DNA of 64,000 nt, taken from NCBI RefSeq assembly GCF_022512515.1, contig NZ_JAKWBK010000001.1, positions 1,736,001-1,800,000 of the forward strand. The letters run 5' to 3'. The stretch is from Paraniabella hibiscisoli (GTDB lineage Bacteria; Bacteroidota; Bacteroidia; Chitinophagales; Chitinophagaceae). The notes below the pieces were generated by a model, which had not been told where the DNA came from, did no database searches, and worked only from the letters and a program-made list of their open reading frames with translations. Below, in pieces: positions 1 through 9,213 of the stretch (its first letter is position 1; each line of letters opens with the position of its first letter). Made by a program: the position numbers and the translations under genes.

Positions 1-810
1 CGTGATGAGAAGACGGCAAGTTTTAAAATAAACATACCTATGAATGTTTGGTATGATTTCGGGGTCGGTAGAGGCGGTGGTGCGATCTCGTTTGTTCAAT
101 ACCATTTGGAACTGTCAGGCGAAAACTTTGCCGTCACTGACGCTCTAAGATGGTTGACAAACATGATGGGGAATACGCCTAAGATATCACCTGTCATTCG
201 CAGTAACGAGAAGGAAATATCTACCTCATCCTCTCTGTTTGTCGATAACGTTTCCACCATTAAACATGAGTTACTGATTGAGTATTTGGAAAAGCGGGGC
301 ATTCCGGTAAGCGTCGCGCGCCGTTACATGAAAGAAGTGAAAGTGGTTAACCGTGAAACGAAAAAGTATTTCAAAGCACTTGGAATGCGTAATGAAGACG
401 GTGGTTGGGAAGTGAGGAACGCGTATTTTAAAGGCTGCATTGGTAGAAAGAATATTACCGTCATTCGTGGCTCTGATCCTAACTCAAATGGATTCCATGT
501 ATTTGAAGGAGGACTGGATTTCCTATCGGCAATCATTCAAAAGGAAAACGGACAACATTTTAAAGAAGACATTTATATTAGTCATTCCGTTTCCATTCTG
601 CCTAAAGTCACGCCTTATATCAAAGACTATGAAAGATATGAGGTTGCTTATACATGGATGGATAATGACGAGGCGGGGAAAAAGGCAACGGTTTCCCTGG
701 ATAATTTTTTCAAGACACAGGATCAGCTTTTACACAAACCTCAAAACCGCCTATATCGACCATACAAGGACGTTAATGCGTGGCACATGGTTAAGATAGG
801 TATCGAATAG
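1..810 (+). CDS. CHC2 zinc-finger/toprim primase-like protein (5' end outside window)
   Basis: The reading frame is open from base 1, so the start lies left of the window. The first residues (DEKTASFK, then WYDFGVGRGG) match the end of a CHC2-type primase zinc-binding domain, though its first cysteines are not visible. A toprim domain follows: FEGGLD at about residues 168-173 and WMDNDEAG at about 219-226 supply the acidic residues expected to bind metal. Proteins of this design are carried by conjugative elements and are thought to prime DNA synthesis on the transferred strand. It is the first gene of a mobile-element block. The family call is firm; the role in transfer is inferred. Confidence 0.85.
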   Translation, partial: RDEKTASFKINIPMNVWYDFGVGRGGGAISFVQYHLELSGENFAVTDALRWLTNMMGNTPKISPVIRSNEKEISTSSSLFVDNVSTIKHELLIEYLEKRGIPVSVARRYMKEVKVVNRETKKYFKALGMRNEDGGWEVRNAYFKGCIGRKNITVIRGSDPNSNGFHVFEGGLDFLSAIIQKENGQHFKEDIYISHSVSILPKVTPYIKDYERYEVAYTWMDNDEAGKKATVSLDNFFKTQDQLLHKPQNRLYRPYKDVNAWHMVKIGIE

Positions 811-853
811 CATTCGACTTATTACAGATATACATGAAAGAAGGATTATTGTT

Positions 854-1252
854 TTGTACTTGTTTTCCGAACCCGAACTAACCCGACTTTTTCAAAATAA
901 TCAATCTCGAAAAGACGAGATGGATAAAGTGCCAGCCGCCAAATTATTCATACCTGGAACAGGCTGTGCCTGGTTGATTACGGAACTAAATAGGTATAAC
1001 CAATCCAAAGGATCAGGTCTGATTGATCTCGGTAATAATAATGTGACTTTTGGAGAAATTGATATTGATGAAATAGTCAGTTTTGCCGTAGGTCAAGCTA
1101 ACCATGTCAGGCGCGATCCGTATTTCATTGGGAAATATCCCATCCGTACTTATCTATCTGCTGCTAAGGCATACGGCTTTATAGTTGAACAAGATACTTT
1201 GCTTGCGAAGTGGACACCGCATAGGCGATCTGGGCCTTCACCTGGTTCGTAA
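854..1252 (+). CDS. DUF2958 domain protein, first of two paralogues
   Basis: A 132-residue protein with the DUF2958 pattern: KLFIPGTGCAWLITELN near the N-terminus, then GLIDLG, EIDIDEI and RDPYFIGKYPI. DUF2958 proteins are common beside ArdC and plasmid primases on mobile elements; their function is unknown. I chose a TTG start because no ATG lies in this frame close upstream and an AAGG sequence sits about 9 bases before it. It resembles the next gene along its whole length, including the YLFSEPE/DLFTPEQ openings, so the pair arose by duplication. The C-terminus (SGPSPGS) is low complexity. Confidence 0.75.
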   Translation: MYLFSEPELTRLFQNNQSRKDEMDKVPAAKLFIPGTGCAWLITELNRYNQSKGSGLIDLGNNNVTFGEIDIDEIVSFAVGQANHVRRDPYFIGKYPIRTYLSAAKAYGFIVEQDTLLAKWTPHRRSGPSPGS

Positions 1253-1449
1253 AATGAAAAATCATTTGCTTTCCGTTTTGAGGTAGTTGAGCGATGAGGC
1301 GGTTAATCCTGCCCGAACCACTCCCTTGCTTCCAACAATAATTTTCCCCGTCCGTCAGACTTCCTCGCGCAGCAAAATTACTGCCGGACGGTCGCTTAAA
1401 TTCGTGCCTGCATTTCCCGTCATCGTCAACCCCAACGAAAGGAAATAAG

Positions 1450-1845
1450 ATGACCGATTTATTTACCCCTGAACAATATCGACAGCAAATTTCTAACGGT
1501 ATGCCTGAAAACTACTCGAAAGATCACTATCCCGTCGTAAGGTTACATATACTTTTCACAGGTTGCGAATGGCTATTGACCGAGCTTAACCCCGAAGAGC
1601 CAAATATAGCTTTTGGCTTGTGTGACCTGGGTCAAGGATTTCCTGAACTTGGTTATGTTGACCTCGACGAGGTTAGATCAGTAAAAACTGTACCGTTTCC
1701 AGTTATGCAAGATGTCTTTTTTAAAGGTGAGTACCCGATTAGCGTTTATGCCGATGCAGCTCGATCTATTGGGGCCATCACTATAGATTCCGAAGAGGTG
1801 AAGCGTTTTGTAAAAACGGAGCCTACACCTGACCCGTCGCCTTAA
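1450..1845 (+). CDS. DUF2958 domain protein, second of two paralogues
   Basis: A 131-residue protein with the same DUF2958 core as its upstream neighbour: ILFTGCEWLLTELN, GLCDLG, YVDLDEV and DVFFKGEYPI. The ATG start has a good ribosome-binding site (GAAAGGAAA) a few bases upstream. The two copies differ at many positions, so the duplication is old or they were acquired separately. The 197 bases between them contain an inverted repeat (CCGTCCG/CGGACGG, 31-base loop) of unknown role. A strong terminator follows. The function is unknown; the position in the element suggests a role in establishment or defence evasion, which is inference. Confidence 0.8.
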   Translation: MTDLFTPEQYRQQISNGMPENYSKDHYPVVRLHILFTGCEWLLTELNPEEPNIAFGLCDLGQGFPELGYVDLDEVRSVKTVPFPVMQDVFFKGEYPISVYADAARSIGAITIDSEEVKRFVKTEPTPDPSP

Positions 1846-1856
1846 GTAATTAGAAG

Positions 1857-1880
1857 CGCCCCTTAATCGGGGCGTTTTTT
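1857..1880 (+). terminator. Intrinsic terminator after the DUF2958 pair
   Basis: A six-base GC-rich stem (CGCCCC/GGGGCG) with a six-base loop is followed by a run of T, placed 12 bases after the second DUF2958 stop codon. The convergent minus-strand gene ends just inside the T run. Confidence 0.85.
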
Positions 1881-2262
1881 ATGGCTCTACGTTAGCCTGG
1901 GTTACTATAAACTGATCGTTGGTTTCAATAGACTTATAACGTTCCGAAACGACAGCTATGATGTAAGGTTCGTCAGCAAGGAACCTGTTAAAAAGCAAGT
2001 CGAACCGATAACCTTTCAGGGTCATTTTAAACGATACGAAATGAAGAACGAGCGAGTTGGGTTCGCTGCGTGTATCTAATATTGAAGCTTGCAAGTCTGG
2101 ATAAACAAAACTTGCTTTCCGCCCGTCTTCCCAAATAATGACAAGCTTTTTGGTGATATTATGCGGGGCATGAAAGCTGTTTTCTACAGGGGTAGGTTGA
2201 CCCGTGGGGTCACTTTCCTTAATTTCCCGTAGGATGTCATCAAAGGGTGAGTTTCGGCTCAT
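1879..2262 (-). CDS. Hypothetical protein at the end of the relaxase operon
   Basis: A 127-residue protein of a family I do not recognise. It begins MSRNSPFDDILREIKESD and has no signal peptide, membrane segment or cysteine motif. Its start lies inside the last codons of the relaxase-helicase gene (23-base overlap), so the two are probably translated together and it may serve conjugation. A tryptophan-rich strand (LVIIWEDGRKASFVYPD) suggests a small beta-rich fold. Its 3' end meets the terminator of the opposing DUF2958 gene. Confidence 0.6.
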   Translation of the reverse strand: MSRNSPFDDILREIKESDPTGQPTPVENSFHAPHNITKKLVIIWEDGRKASFVYPDLQASILDTRSEPNSLVLHFVSFKMTLKGYRFDLLFNRFLADEPYIIAVVSERYKSIETNDQFIVTQANVEP

Positions 2263-4997
2263 AGTGCTTGATCCTGGGTTGAGAGACGGGGCTTTCGGAT
2301 ATTGTGTTGACTATAGTGGCTGCATGACGTTTGCGACGGATATGGGCATGAGGACGGCCATCTTTTAACGAGTGGGTAAGCTCTATGGCACTAAGGCGGT
2401 CGCCGTCATGACTGACCTGATCCAACAGTGATTGAACATCATCGGTATATATTCGTACTGCCTCACGGCCGCGAGACACGGAGACGTAAAATTGTTTCAT
2501 ATCACTTGCGGCAAAGGTGGCTGAAGGTTGGGCGATAAAGACCGCATCACAGGTTTTTCCTTGTGACGAATGAGATGTAACACAATAGGCATGATTGAAA
2601 TGGCCGAAATTTTCCGCCAGCTTGTATGATACTTTACTAGACGTGTTAGTGACGATTATGCTGCCATTTTTATCAAATCGTTTGACGGTAAAAGTTTGGC
2701 CGTTATTAAGGCGTTTCCTGTCTTGATCCTTACCGTTTCTTGTAATGACAATCTGATCCCCTTCGGCAAGAGGTAGATTTTCAGTACGGAAGACATCGAA
2801 GGCGTTATTTTTCTTTTCACAACAAAACTCTTCTATCTCTCCTTGATCGTTCCGCAAGATAAGAGCTTTGTTTTTTGTACCCGTTACTTCCCAACGGCTA
2901 CCACGTTTGATCTGCGCCTGGTTCTGGTTGAACTGGATGATTGCGCCAATACGTATGTTACGGATGTCCTGTTTTTCCGCATGGGTAAGATTGCAATTGA
3001 TCAGGCGTTGTACGGTTTTATCACAGCCGTTGAGCTTGCCGGATTCTTTCAGGCGTTCACGTATGGCAAAAGTGACCGCTCGGCCTTGGTCGTGAGTAGG
3101 TGATACCGCAAGAACCGTCTTGCCGGCTTGTAAGGCTTGCATATAATCATCTGCAAGTGTGTCAGCTAATTTATCCGCCTCAATGCTTTGAACGGCACCC
3201 ATAACGGCAAGGCGGTCAAAACCATCCTTAATTTGACCGCGTGAGATTGCTTCGACGGCTTTGCGGTAGTTTTCACAGGTTTGGCGGTATACGCGATTTA
3301 CCTGGGCCGACTTTATCCCTGCCACAGTATTGAGAATACGCAGAGCATCACCTCTTATGACACTGGCGTGTTGACGCGTGTCACCACTTAAGATCAGACG
3401 CGCATCTTGTTCCGTAACAATCCGAAGCAGGGCCGTCATGTCTTTCGTGCCAAGCAATCCAGCTTCGTCAACCCACAGCACTTGTCTTTTCAGTTGTTTT
3501 TGCAAAGATGATGACGCAAGAAGTTTTGCCACGGTTTCGGCATCGCTAAACCCTTCATCCCGCAGTACGCCACGGGAAGCTTGCGCGGTGGGGGCTACAA
3601 CAAAGACGCGCTTGCCTTTATTGAGTATCATACTGACGGCTTCTTTCATAAGTGTGGTTTTACCCGTTCCCGCGCGACCTGAAATAATAGAAACTCGATC
3701 CGAAGTTGTCAGTACATGAGATATGGCTTCGGCCTGTTGTCCTTTTGAACCAAGCTTAGGTGTATGACGATAAAGCGGCATAAGCGCACCCTTGCCATGA
3801 CAAGCGAGAGCTACCATGGATTTTTCTTCGGCCAGTGCTTCTTGTGTCGTGCAAACGATTTTATGCTTGTCTTTAATCCTTAGAATTCGCTTATCCGCTT
3901 TGAAGGACTTTTCAATATCGCTGATGGCGATATGATCCATCCCCAAGGCGAAGCGAAAGGCAGTTTCAATATTCGTCGATCCTGCATGACGGACGCGCGT
4001 TCAAAACCTAGTTTTAATGCGTAGTCAATACAATCCTCAGCAACCATGTTAGCAGGTGCTGATCTAGGAGCATGACGAATGGGGGCGTCCGAGCCGATGC
4101 CGTCTTTCATTCCGGCATCTTCAATCTGCTTTCGCCAGTTACGCTTTAATTCCGTAAGCGTTACGTCTTTTGCTTTTTCTGACGATAGCGAGTACCTAAC
4201 GTATCCAGGTCATTGGCATTAGTGATTTTATAGTCTTTGGCAAGTTGACCGAGTTCGTCAGTACGTTTTGAAAATAGCCTTATCACCTGTTCAGGTACAC
4301 CGACCACTTCGAAGGCGTTTTTAGTGGTACGAACGGCATAACCTAATTTAATCAAGCGATCAGACAGGGTCTTGTGAAACAGCGCTTGATAATACGGCAT
4401 ATCTCTTTGAATATCGCGAAACTGTCCGGCTTTAAATTGCCGATCAATGGCGCACCAGGTCTGGTTCATGACAACACAATGGATATGCAAGTGAGGATCG
4501 CTCAGTGAATTTTTAACGGGCCTTGCGCTTTGGTGCACAAACTCACCCCAAAGCAATTGCCCCGTCGGAGTATCACAGTCTTGCCCCTTTTTCCGCAAGC
4601 GTGTTTTAGCATCTGCTTCGATGCGCAACATGGTGTCATGTACGCTGTCGCGGAAAGCATCTATGATATGCGAATTTTTTGAAAGTACGTTTAAAACTGA
4701 TACTGATTTCGGCGCGTGGAAATTGAGATCGTATGCGATAGTACGATTTTGTTTTGTACGCGGCGTAAGGGGCTTGCCTGTTACAGGATGGCGATTGTCG
4801 CAAAGCAAATGAAAGGCTTTACTTGTCATGTCATCTTTTAGGCCCAAACGTGTTTTCAGCCTGCCATGAAACGACCCGGGAAGTTCCTGATCGTTCACAT
4901 AGTAGTTTGTGCGACCATTTGGAAACTCCGGTATAAGCTCGTCCTTGAAGTAGTTTTTGGCCTGGGCTGCCGATTTGCATTGGTACATACGGATCAT
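2240..4997 (-). CDS. MobF-family conjugative relaxase-helicase (TrwC/TraI type), frameshifted as read
   Basis: This locus encodes a relaxase fused to a helicase, about 918 residues when repaired. The N-terminal TrwC domain has tyrosines at residues 16 and 32-33, where MobF enzymes carry their nicking tyrosines, and the HxHxH metal site at 169-173 (DPHLHIH). The C-terminal part is a superfamily 1 helicase with Walker A GRAGTGKT and Walker B LWVDEAG. It would nick oriT and unwind the transferred strand. Two breaks split it: an A-run near 4168, and a base missing near 3985. Both need one added base. MobF relaxases are mainly known from Proteobacteria, so finding one in a Bacteroidota element is notable. 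The loss looks like sequence error, but true inactivation cannot be excluded. Confidence 0.85.
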
Positions 4998-5332
4998 GCC
5001 GATTGCTTATCAAAACCTTTATGTCGGTTTCAAAACAATCCGTCCGTGTCCATTACAATCCATCTGATCGAAGTTTGGCTTATTCACCTTATCGTGCCGT
5101 TGGTGCCAGATGGTTTGTGATGGATCAGGTCATGTATTGGCGGTCTCCTGCTATCAGTCGTGTCATGGTCGGCGTACAGGTGATTAACCGAAGCCGCTCC
5201 CGTCTCCAAGCATAATTTTCCTCTACGTCTGCGACGTATTCACCCGCCCATCCAAAATTAGACTTGGTTTGGTCACTAGTTCTTCGGTTGTCGATCCCCT
5301 GTAACCAGCCACTCATACAGGAGAAAAAATAC
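4998..5332 (+). other. Divergent intergenic region; candidate oriT
   Basis: This 335-base region separates the start of the MobF relaxase from ardC, transcribed away from each other. In MobF systems the origin of transfer usually lies directly upstream of the relaxase gene, which makes this the best oriT candidate. It contains a perfect inverted repeat TACGTC-TGC-GACGTA at 5224-5238. I cannot identify a nic site with confidence. It must also hold promoters for both genes. Confidence 0.35.
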
Positions 5333-6253
5333 ATGACGCAAGTCCTCACTCAACAAGAACAACCACAAACATTCAAACGCCGCGATCTGCACCAACAAGT
5401 TACCGATACAATTGTTCAGCAATTGGAAACAGGCGTAGTTCCCTGGCAGCAAAGTTGGAAAGGCGGTAATACCCGACTATTCGACATTCCCGCTAATTTC
5501 AGTACAGGTAAGAAATACAGAGGTATCAATATCGTCCTGCTTTGGTGTTCCATGTTCGACAAACAATACTCATCAAACGAATGGGGTAGTTTCAAGCAAT
5601 GGCAAGCCAAGAAGGAATCCGTTCGCAAAGGCGAAAAGGGAAGCCTAATCGTTTACTACGATACCCTTGAAAAGGAGGTAGATGGAAAAATCGAAAAAAT
5701 CCCTTTTCTGAAATCGTCCGTCGTCTTCAACCGATGTCAGCTTTCCAGTTACACGCCTGACGAACAACAGCCGGAGAACATCAATCAAATCTCTTTGGTT
5801 GATCGCTTGGATCGTGTCGAAGAGTTCGTTTTCAACACCAAGGCTGATATCGAACATAAAGGTACCACTCCTTGCTATATTCCTTCCCAAGACAAAATCC
5901 TTATGCCTTATGGACATACTTTCAAGGACACGGAAACCGCTACAGCAACGGAAGGGTATTACTCAACGTTGTTACACGAGCTTACGCACTGGACAGGCAG
6001 CAAGGCCCGTATGAAGCGGGAAGGCGGTAAAAAATTCGGCGACCAGAACTACGCCGCAGAAGAATTGGTTGCCGAGCTTGGAGCGGCTTTCCTTTGCGCC
6101 GAGTTTAAGATCAATAACGTCGAAAAAGGCGACCAAGCCAGCTATATCGCCAGTTGGTTGAAAGTCCTAAAGGATAACAAAAAGTACATTATCACTGCCG
6201 CTTCCGAAGCCTCAAAAGCCGTAGAATACTTACAGACGCTACAGCCCAATTAA
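5333..6253 (+). CDS. ardC: ArdC-like antirestriction protein, zincin metallopeptidase
   Basis: A 306-residue protein with the ArdC layout: an N-terminal ssDNA-binding domain (about residues 18-135) with VVPWQQSW and KYRGINIVLLW, then a zincin domain with the HELTH zinc site at 215-219 and a later AAEELVAELGAAF helix carrying the third ligand. ArdC proteins protect incoming single-stranded plasmid DNA from the new host's restriction enzymes. The ATG was chosen because CAGGAG lies just upstream; an in-frame TTG at 5264 would add 23 unlikely residues. It lies next to the putative oriT, which fits early expression on entry. A terminator follows. Confidence 0.9.
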   Translation: MTQVLTQQEQPQTFKRRDLHQQVTDTIVQQLETGVVPWQQSWKGGNTRLFDIPANFSTGKKYRGINIVLLWCSMFDKQYSSNEWGSFKQWQAKKESVRKGEKGSLIVYYDTLEKEVDGKIEKIPFLKSSVVFNRCQLSSYTPDEQQPENINQISLVDRLDRVEEFVFNTKADIEHKGTTPCYIPSQDKILMPYGHTFKDTETATATEGYYSTLLHELTHWTGSKARMKREGGKKFGDQNYAAEELVAELGAAFLCAEFKINNVEKGDQASYIASWLKVLKDNKKYIITAASEASKAVEYLQTLQPN

Positions 6254-6261
6254 TAATGGTT

Positions 6262-6287
6262 AAGCCCTGGCTTCGGTCAGGGCTTTT
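6262..6287 (+). terminator. Terminator after ardC
   Basis: A stem AAGCCCTG/CAGGGCTT with an eight-base loop ends in a short T run, 9 bases after the ardC stop codon. Confidence 0.8.
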
Positions 6288-6424
6288 CTCTTATAGCTTG
6301 GTAAGCCGACAGCGTGTTTTACAAATAAGACATCTTCCCTAAGCACAGCTTAGGCGTATGTCGGCTCAGTTTATAGTTAAAATGGAGCTCCAGGGGGCAT
6401 ATTAACTAAGGGTAGCTATAATGG

Positions 6425-7065
6425 CTAATCTTTATTAATATGTCGCGGAATAAAGAATATTTCTCTATTGTAGCGATCCCCTAAAAAGCCTCTAAACGAT
6501 ACGAGCGCGTCAAGCTGTTTGAGCTTATCTTTATGTTCGATTTTGATTTCGAAAAGGATGCAGTTTTCACCATGTGATAAAGTAAAACCGTTGGAAACGT
6601 TTTCAAACCAATAATCCTCTTTATGTACCAATTCGATTTTTTCGAGTTCTTTGATTACTGCATCTTGATTAAGAATAAATGGGCAGTCAACAAGTGATGA
6701 CACTCCCATCCTGAACTCAAGGTTGCTGATAATAGCTGCGCCAAGACCAACGTTTCGGATATATACCTGCCAAACTTCGCAGGATTCTTTGTTTTTGCCA
6801 GCGGTTTCCTTTATTGTGATAGCTGATTTATACCTAATCGTGGGCGAAGCCCCAAAACAAACTGATGTCGTACAAGCATCGCACCGACAAGGGTAACAAA
6901 CAATGATGCGGCAGAAGAAGTATCGAGAATTTTTAAGGATATAATTTTTGAGGGTTCAATATCAAATAACAAAAGATTTTCTTGTACAATCGCATACAAA
7001 GTAAGAACGAAAAAAACTGCGGTAAGTATAATTAGGGAAACGTGTAATAAATCAAAAGACCACAT
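6425..7065 (-). CDS. Membrane-anchored hypothetical protein, frameshifted as read
   Basis: Two overlapping frames join into one protein of about 213 residues. The N-terminal part has two membrane segments (about 7-28 and 52-68, the latter SAASLFVTLVGAMLV). The rest, in a second frame, is a soluble domain running from ITIKETAGK through VYIRNVGLGAAI to IFFIPRHINKD. The break is near 6845, where CCC would need to be CCCC. I do not recognise the family; the pattern of two helices and a beta-rich cytoplasmic domain with a YIRNVGLG strand recurs in many uncharacterised bacterial proteins. A similar design is seen at 48970-49708 in the chromosomal part. Confidence 0.6.
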
Positions 7066-7140
7066 TTGTTGTTGTGGTCTTGGTTTTGTAAAATCCCGGT
7101 TGAGGGTAGTTAGCCGTTTAATTTTAAGCTCTCAAACATT

Positions 7141-7353
7141 TTAGTGACTACATCCTATGATACAGTCTATCGTACCTATGTTAGTGAGAATATGAGACTT
7201 ATTGGCAGGTGTCAAGACTACTTCGTTCAATTGTAGCTCCTGTTCCACCTCGTCGGTACTGTAATGGGCGCTACCTGATAATAAAGTAGTAGTACTTGCT
7301 TCACTGTGAAAATGTTCGAAAACTTCGTTAGGTTCAAGAATGATCTTTGCCAT
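7141..7353 (-). CDS. Small cupin-like protein
   Basis: A 70-residue protein (MAKIILEPNEVFEHFHSEASTT...) whose spacing of FEHFHS, then SGSAHY, then VVLTPANKSHIL resembles a single small cupin barrel, with histidines that could bind metal. No enzyme function can be assigned. I chose the ATG at 7353 rather than an in-frame start 26 codons upstream, because the longer form would overlap the resolvase gene by 52 bases and the extra residues look non-coding. It probably follows the resolvase in one transcript. Confidence 0.55.
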   Translation of the reverse strand: MAKIILEPNEVFEHFHSEASTTTLLSGSAHYSTDEVEQELQLNEVVLTPANKSHILTNIGTIDCIIGCSH

Positions 7354-7379
7354 AGCTTTTGTATTTTGATTGTTAGTTA

Positions 7380-8030
7380 TTAAATCCTGTTTATCTGTTT
7401 TAGAAGAGTATGCACCGTACTTAAATGCCATTTGGTATTGCCACCCGTAAAGGTTTTGATGTGCCGTTCGTTTAAAACATCTGTTAATGCGCGTATACTT
7501 TTAAATCCTTTAGCTCGAAGTTTTAAAACAATCGGGTTCATTTTTTTGGCGAAACGTTCATAATCTTTGCGCCGCTTATCCAGAACACTCCATATTGAAG
7601 TACCCAGTTTAACGCCCCGCCGTTTGGCCTCATGTAACGCAGCTTTGGTTCTTTTACTAATCAAGCGAGACTCCCGTTGCGCGTTAGCCGCTTCTATATG
7701 GAGTTCGTATTCATCTGCGTAGGGTTTGTCTATCGCAATAAACGGCACTCCGGCTTCCATCAGTGTCGCCGTAAATAAAAGCCGACGTGACAGCCTGTCC
7801 ACGCGAGAAATAAGCAATGTTGCATTCAGTCTTTTGCATTCAGCAAGGCATTCATCAATGACCGGACGGTTACGGGAAAGACCGGATTTTCTTTCGATGA
7901 ACTCTGCTACTATCTTAAACTTATGCCGAGCAGCGAACTCGTATACCTCTCTGCGTTGTGCAGCCAGACCTAAACCACTTTTGCGCTGGCGGCGTGACGA
8001 CACTCGGAAATGGGCGATTGCTTTTTTCAT
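7380..8030 (-). CDS. Small serine recombinase (resolvase/invertase family)
   Basis: A 216-residue protein with the resolvase catalytic domain: HFRVSSRRQ at residues 7-15 contains the nucleophilic serine, and SRVDRLSRR (about 75-83) holds the conserved arginines. The usual tyrosine before RVS is phenylalanine. The C-terminus has a helix-turn-helix recombinase domain (KGFKSIRALTDVLNERHIKT...). Proteins of this kind resolve cointegrates or invert segments. A 13-bp-arm inverted repeat lies about 180-215 bases upstream and could be its site. Base composition is close to that of the neighbouring transfer genes. Confidence 0.85.
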   Translation of the reverse strand: MKKAIAHFRVSSRRQRKSGLGLAAQRREVYEFAARHKFKIVAEFIERKSGLSRNRPVIDECLAECKRLNATLLISRVDRLSRRLLFTATLMEAGVPFIAIDKPYADEYELHIEAANAQRESRLISKRTKAALHEAKRRGVKLGTSIWSVLDKRRKDYERFAKKMNPIVLKLRAKGFKSIRALTDVLNERHIKTFTGGNTKWHLSTVHTLLKQINRI

Positions 8031-8211
8031 TTTCTACAGGTTTTCTCCCGTGAAAATCATTATACCGTTCGCTAATGAAGCTTGTATTAACTTCGAACAG
8101 TTGAAGAGAATAATTAGTGTTTTTGTATTGGGGGACAGAATAAAAACGCCATAGCACAAGGCTTTTGGCGCTTTCGTCACTTTCGAAAGTTCATTGAAAT
8201 TAGCTGCTAAG

Positions 8212-8245
8212 TGTTCGTTCATGGTACAAGTTCCATGAACGAACA
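8212..8245. repeat. Perfect 13-bp inverted repeat upstream of the resolvase
   Basis: Arms TGTTCGTTCATGG and CCATGAACGAACA are separated by eight bases. GAACGAACA occurs again at 8291-8299. The stretch 8031-8381 otherwise holds no convincing gene; it could be a recombination site or operator for the adjacent resolvase. An 88-codon frame on the minus strand here has no support. Confidence 0.6.
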
Positions 8246-8381
8246 AATTGTTTTGTCTAAAACCAAATAAAATGTAAAAAGATATTGTAAGAACGAACAT
8301 TGCTTTAAAACGGCACTTATTCTTCGTGCAGCTTTGAATGTGGAATTAAAAGATTCGTTTGATTTAGACTGACCGTGAAAT

Positions 8382-9034
8382 TTATTTGCTCTTCTTCATC
8401 GGCAGAAAAAGCTCACCGCATTCTACGCATTTTATTTTAAGCCCGCATTTACCCCATACGCGATAGCGGCAATAACAATTATATGTAATTTTTACACCTG
8501 ACAACCCTTTTGAGTTTTGTCCGCCGTTGGCAAACCAATTTAATAATTTAGCATTGGGTAAGTAGGGGAGTTTTGCATCAATGTCGTTGTTTTGTTTAAT
8601 TTCTTTAAATGAGGCTTCGAACAAACCACCTTTTATGATGTAATCCAACATTGCCCGTCCCGTTCTCTTGCCGCCAGGGCGACCTGTGTTCGATGGCATC
8701 AGCCCGATTGCTTCCATCTTATCCCCCAAATTCTGTTGTGGTATCGATGTGGCGATGCAGTACCATTAACCCTTTGCCAAAGATGGGCCATCTCATGCAC
8801 AAGGGTAGAGTGCCATTCTTTAATCGTTCGCTTCAACAAATCCGGATTTAAAGAAATTTCATGGACGATTTTGTTTTTCTTATCCTCCCAACGTTCAGGA
8901 GCAAAAAAGCCCATAGTATTTCTTCGACGTGAAAGATTGATAAGGCATGGCGGCAGTTCGTTGGCAAATAGCGTTAGATTATAGTAATCAAAGATGTCTT
9001 ATAGCGTATTAAATTGTTGCTTAGTGATGGCCAT
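8382..9034 (-). pseudogene. SprT-like zinc metalloprotease, broken by a stop codon and a frameshift
   Basis: Reconstructed, this is a SprT-like protein of about 217 residues: MAITKQQFNTL at the start, ELPPCLINLSRRRNTMGFFAPERW, the HEMAH zinc site (STLVHEMAHLW), then the typical GRPGGKRTG segment and a zinc ribbon (CYCRYRVWGKCGLKIKCVECGE). Homologues sit on plasmids and conjugative elements. Two lesions are present: an in-frame TAA at 8999-9001, where a glutamine codon would be expected, and a lost base in a G run near 8725. The stop codon is not a homopolymer indel, so unlike its neighbours this gene may truly be inactive. A downstream ATG at 8914 would keep the protease motif but lose the N-terminal helix. 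Confidence 0.7.
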
Positions 9035-9213
9035 ATTCTTAATTTGTAATGTACGTTAGAAAGATAACATTTCGGCGTTACTATTTTTACACTTAAGAAT
9101 TTGCACATACAGACATATTGTCTAAGCAGTAGCTTTGGCGGATTAAATATTCAAATCTAACCTTTCAGTCTCCGCAAGAATATAGAGTATCATTTTTGGT
9201 GTGAGAGAATGGT

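Noticed and set aside
5100-5180. A nic-like sequence resembling the R388 oriT core
   Set aside because: Only a few bases agree (around TGTATTG...TCT) and the spacing is wrong; not enough to call a nic site.
8034-8300. An 88-codon minus-strand frame upstream of the resolvase
   Set aside because: Its residues look random, it runs across the perfect inverted repeat, and no ribosome-binding site is present.
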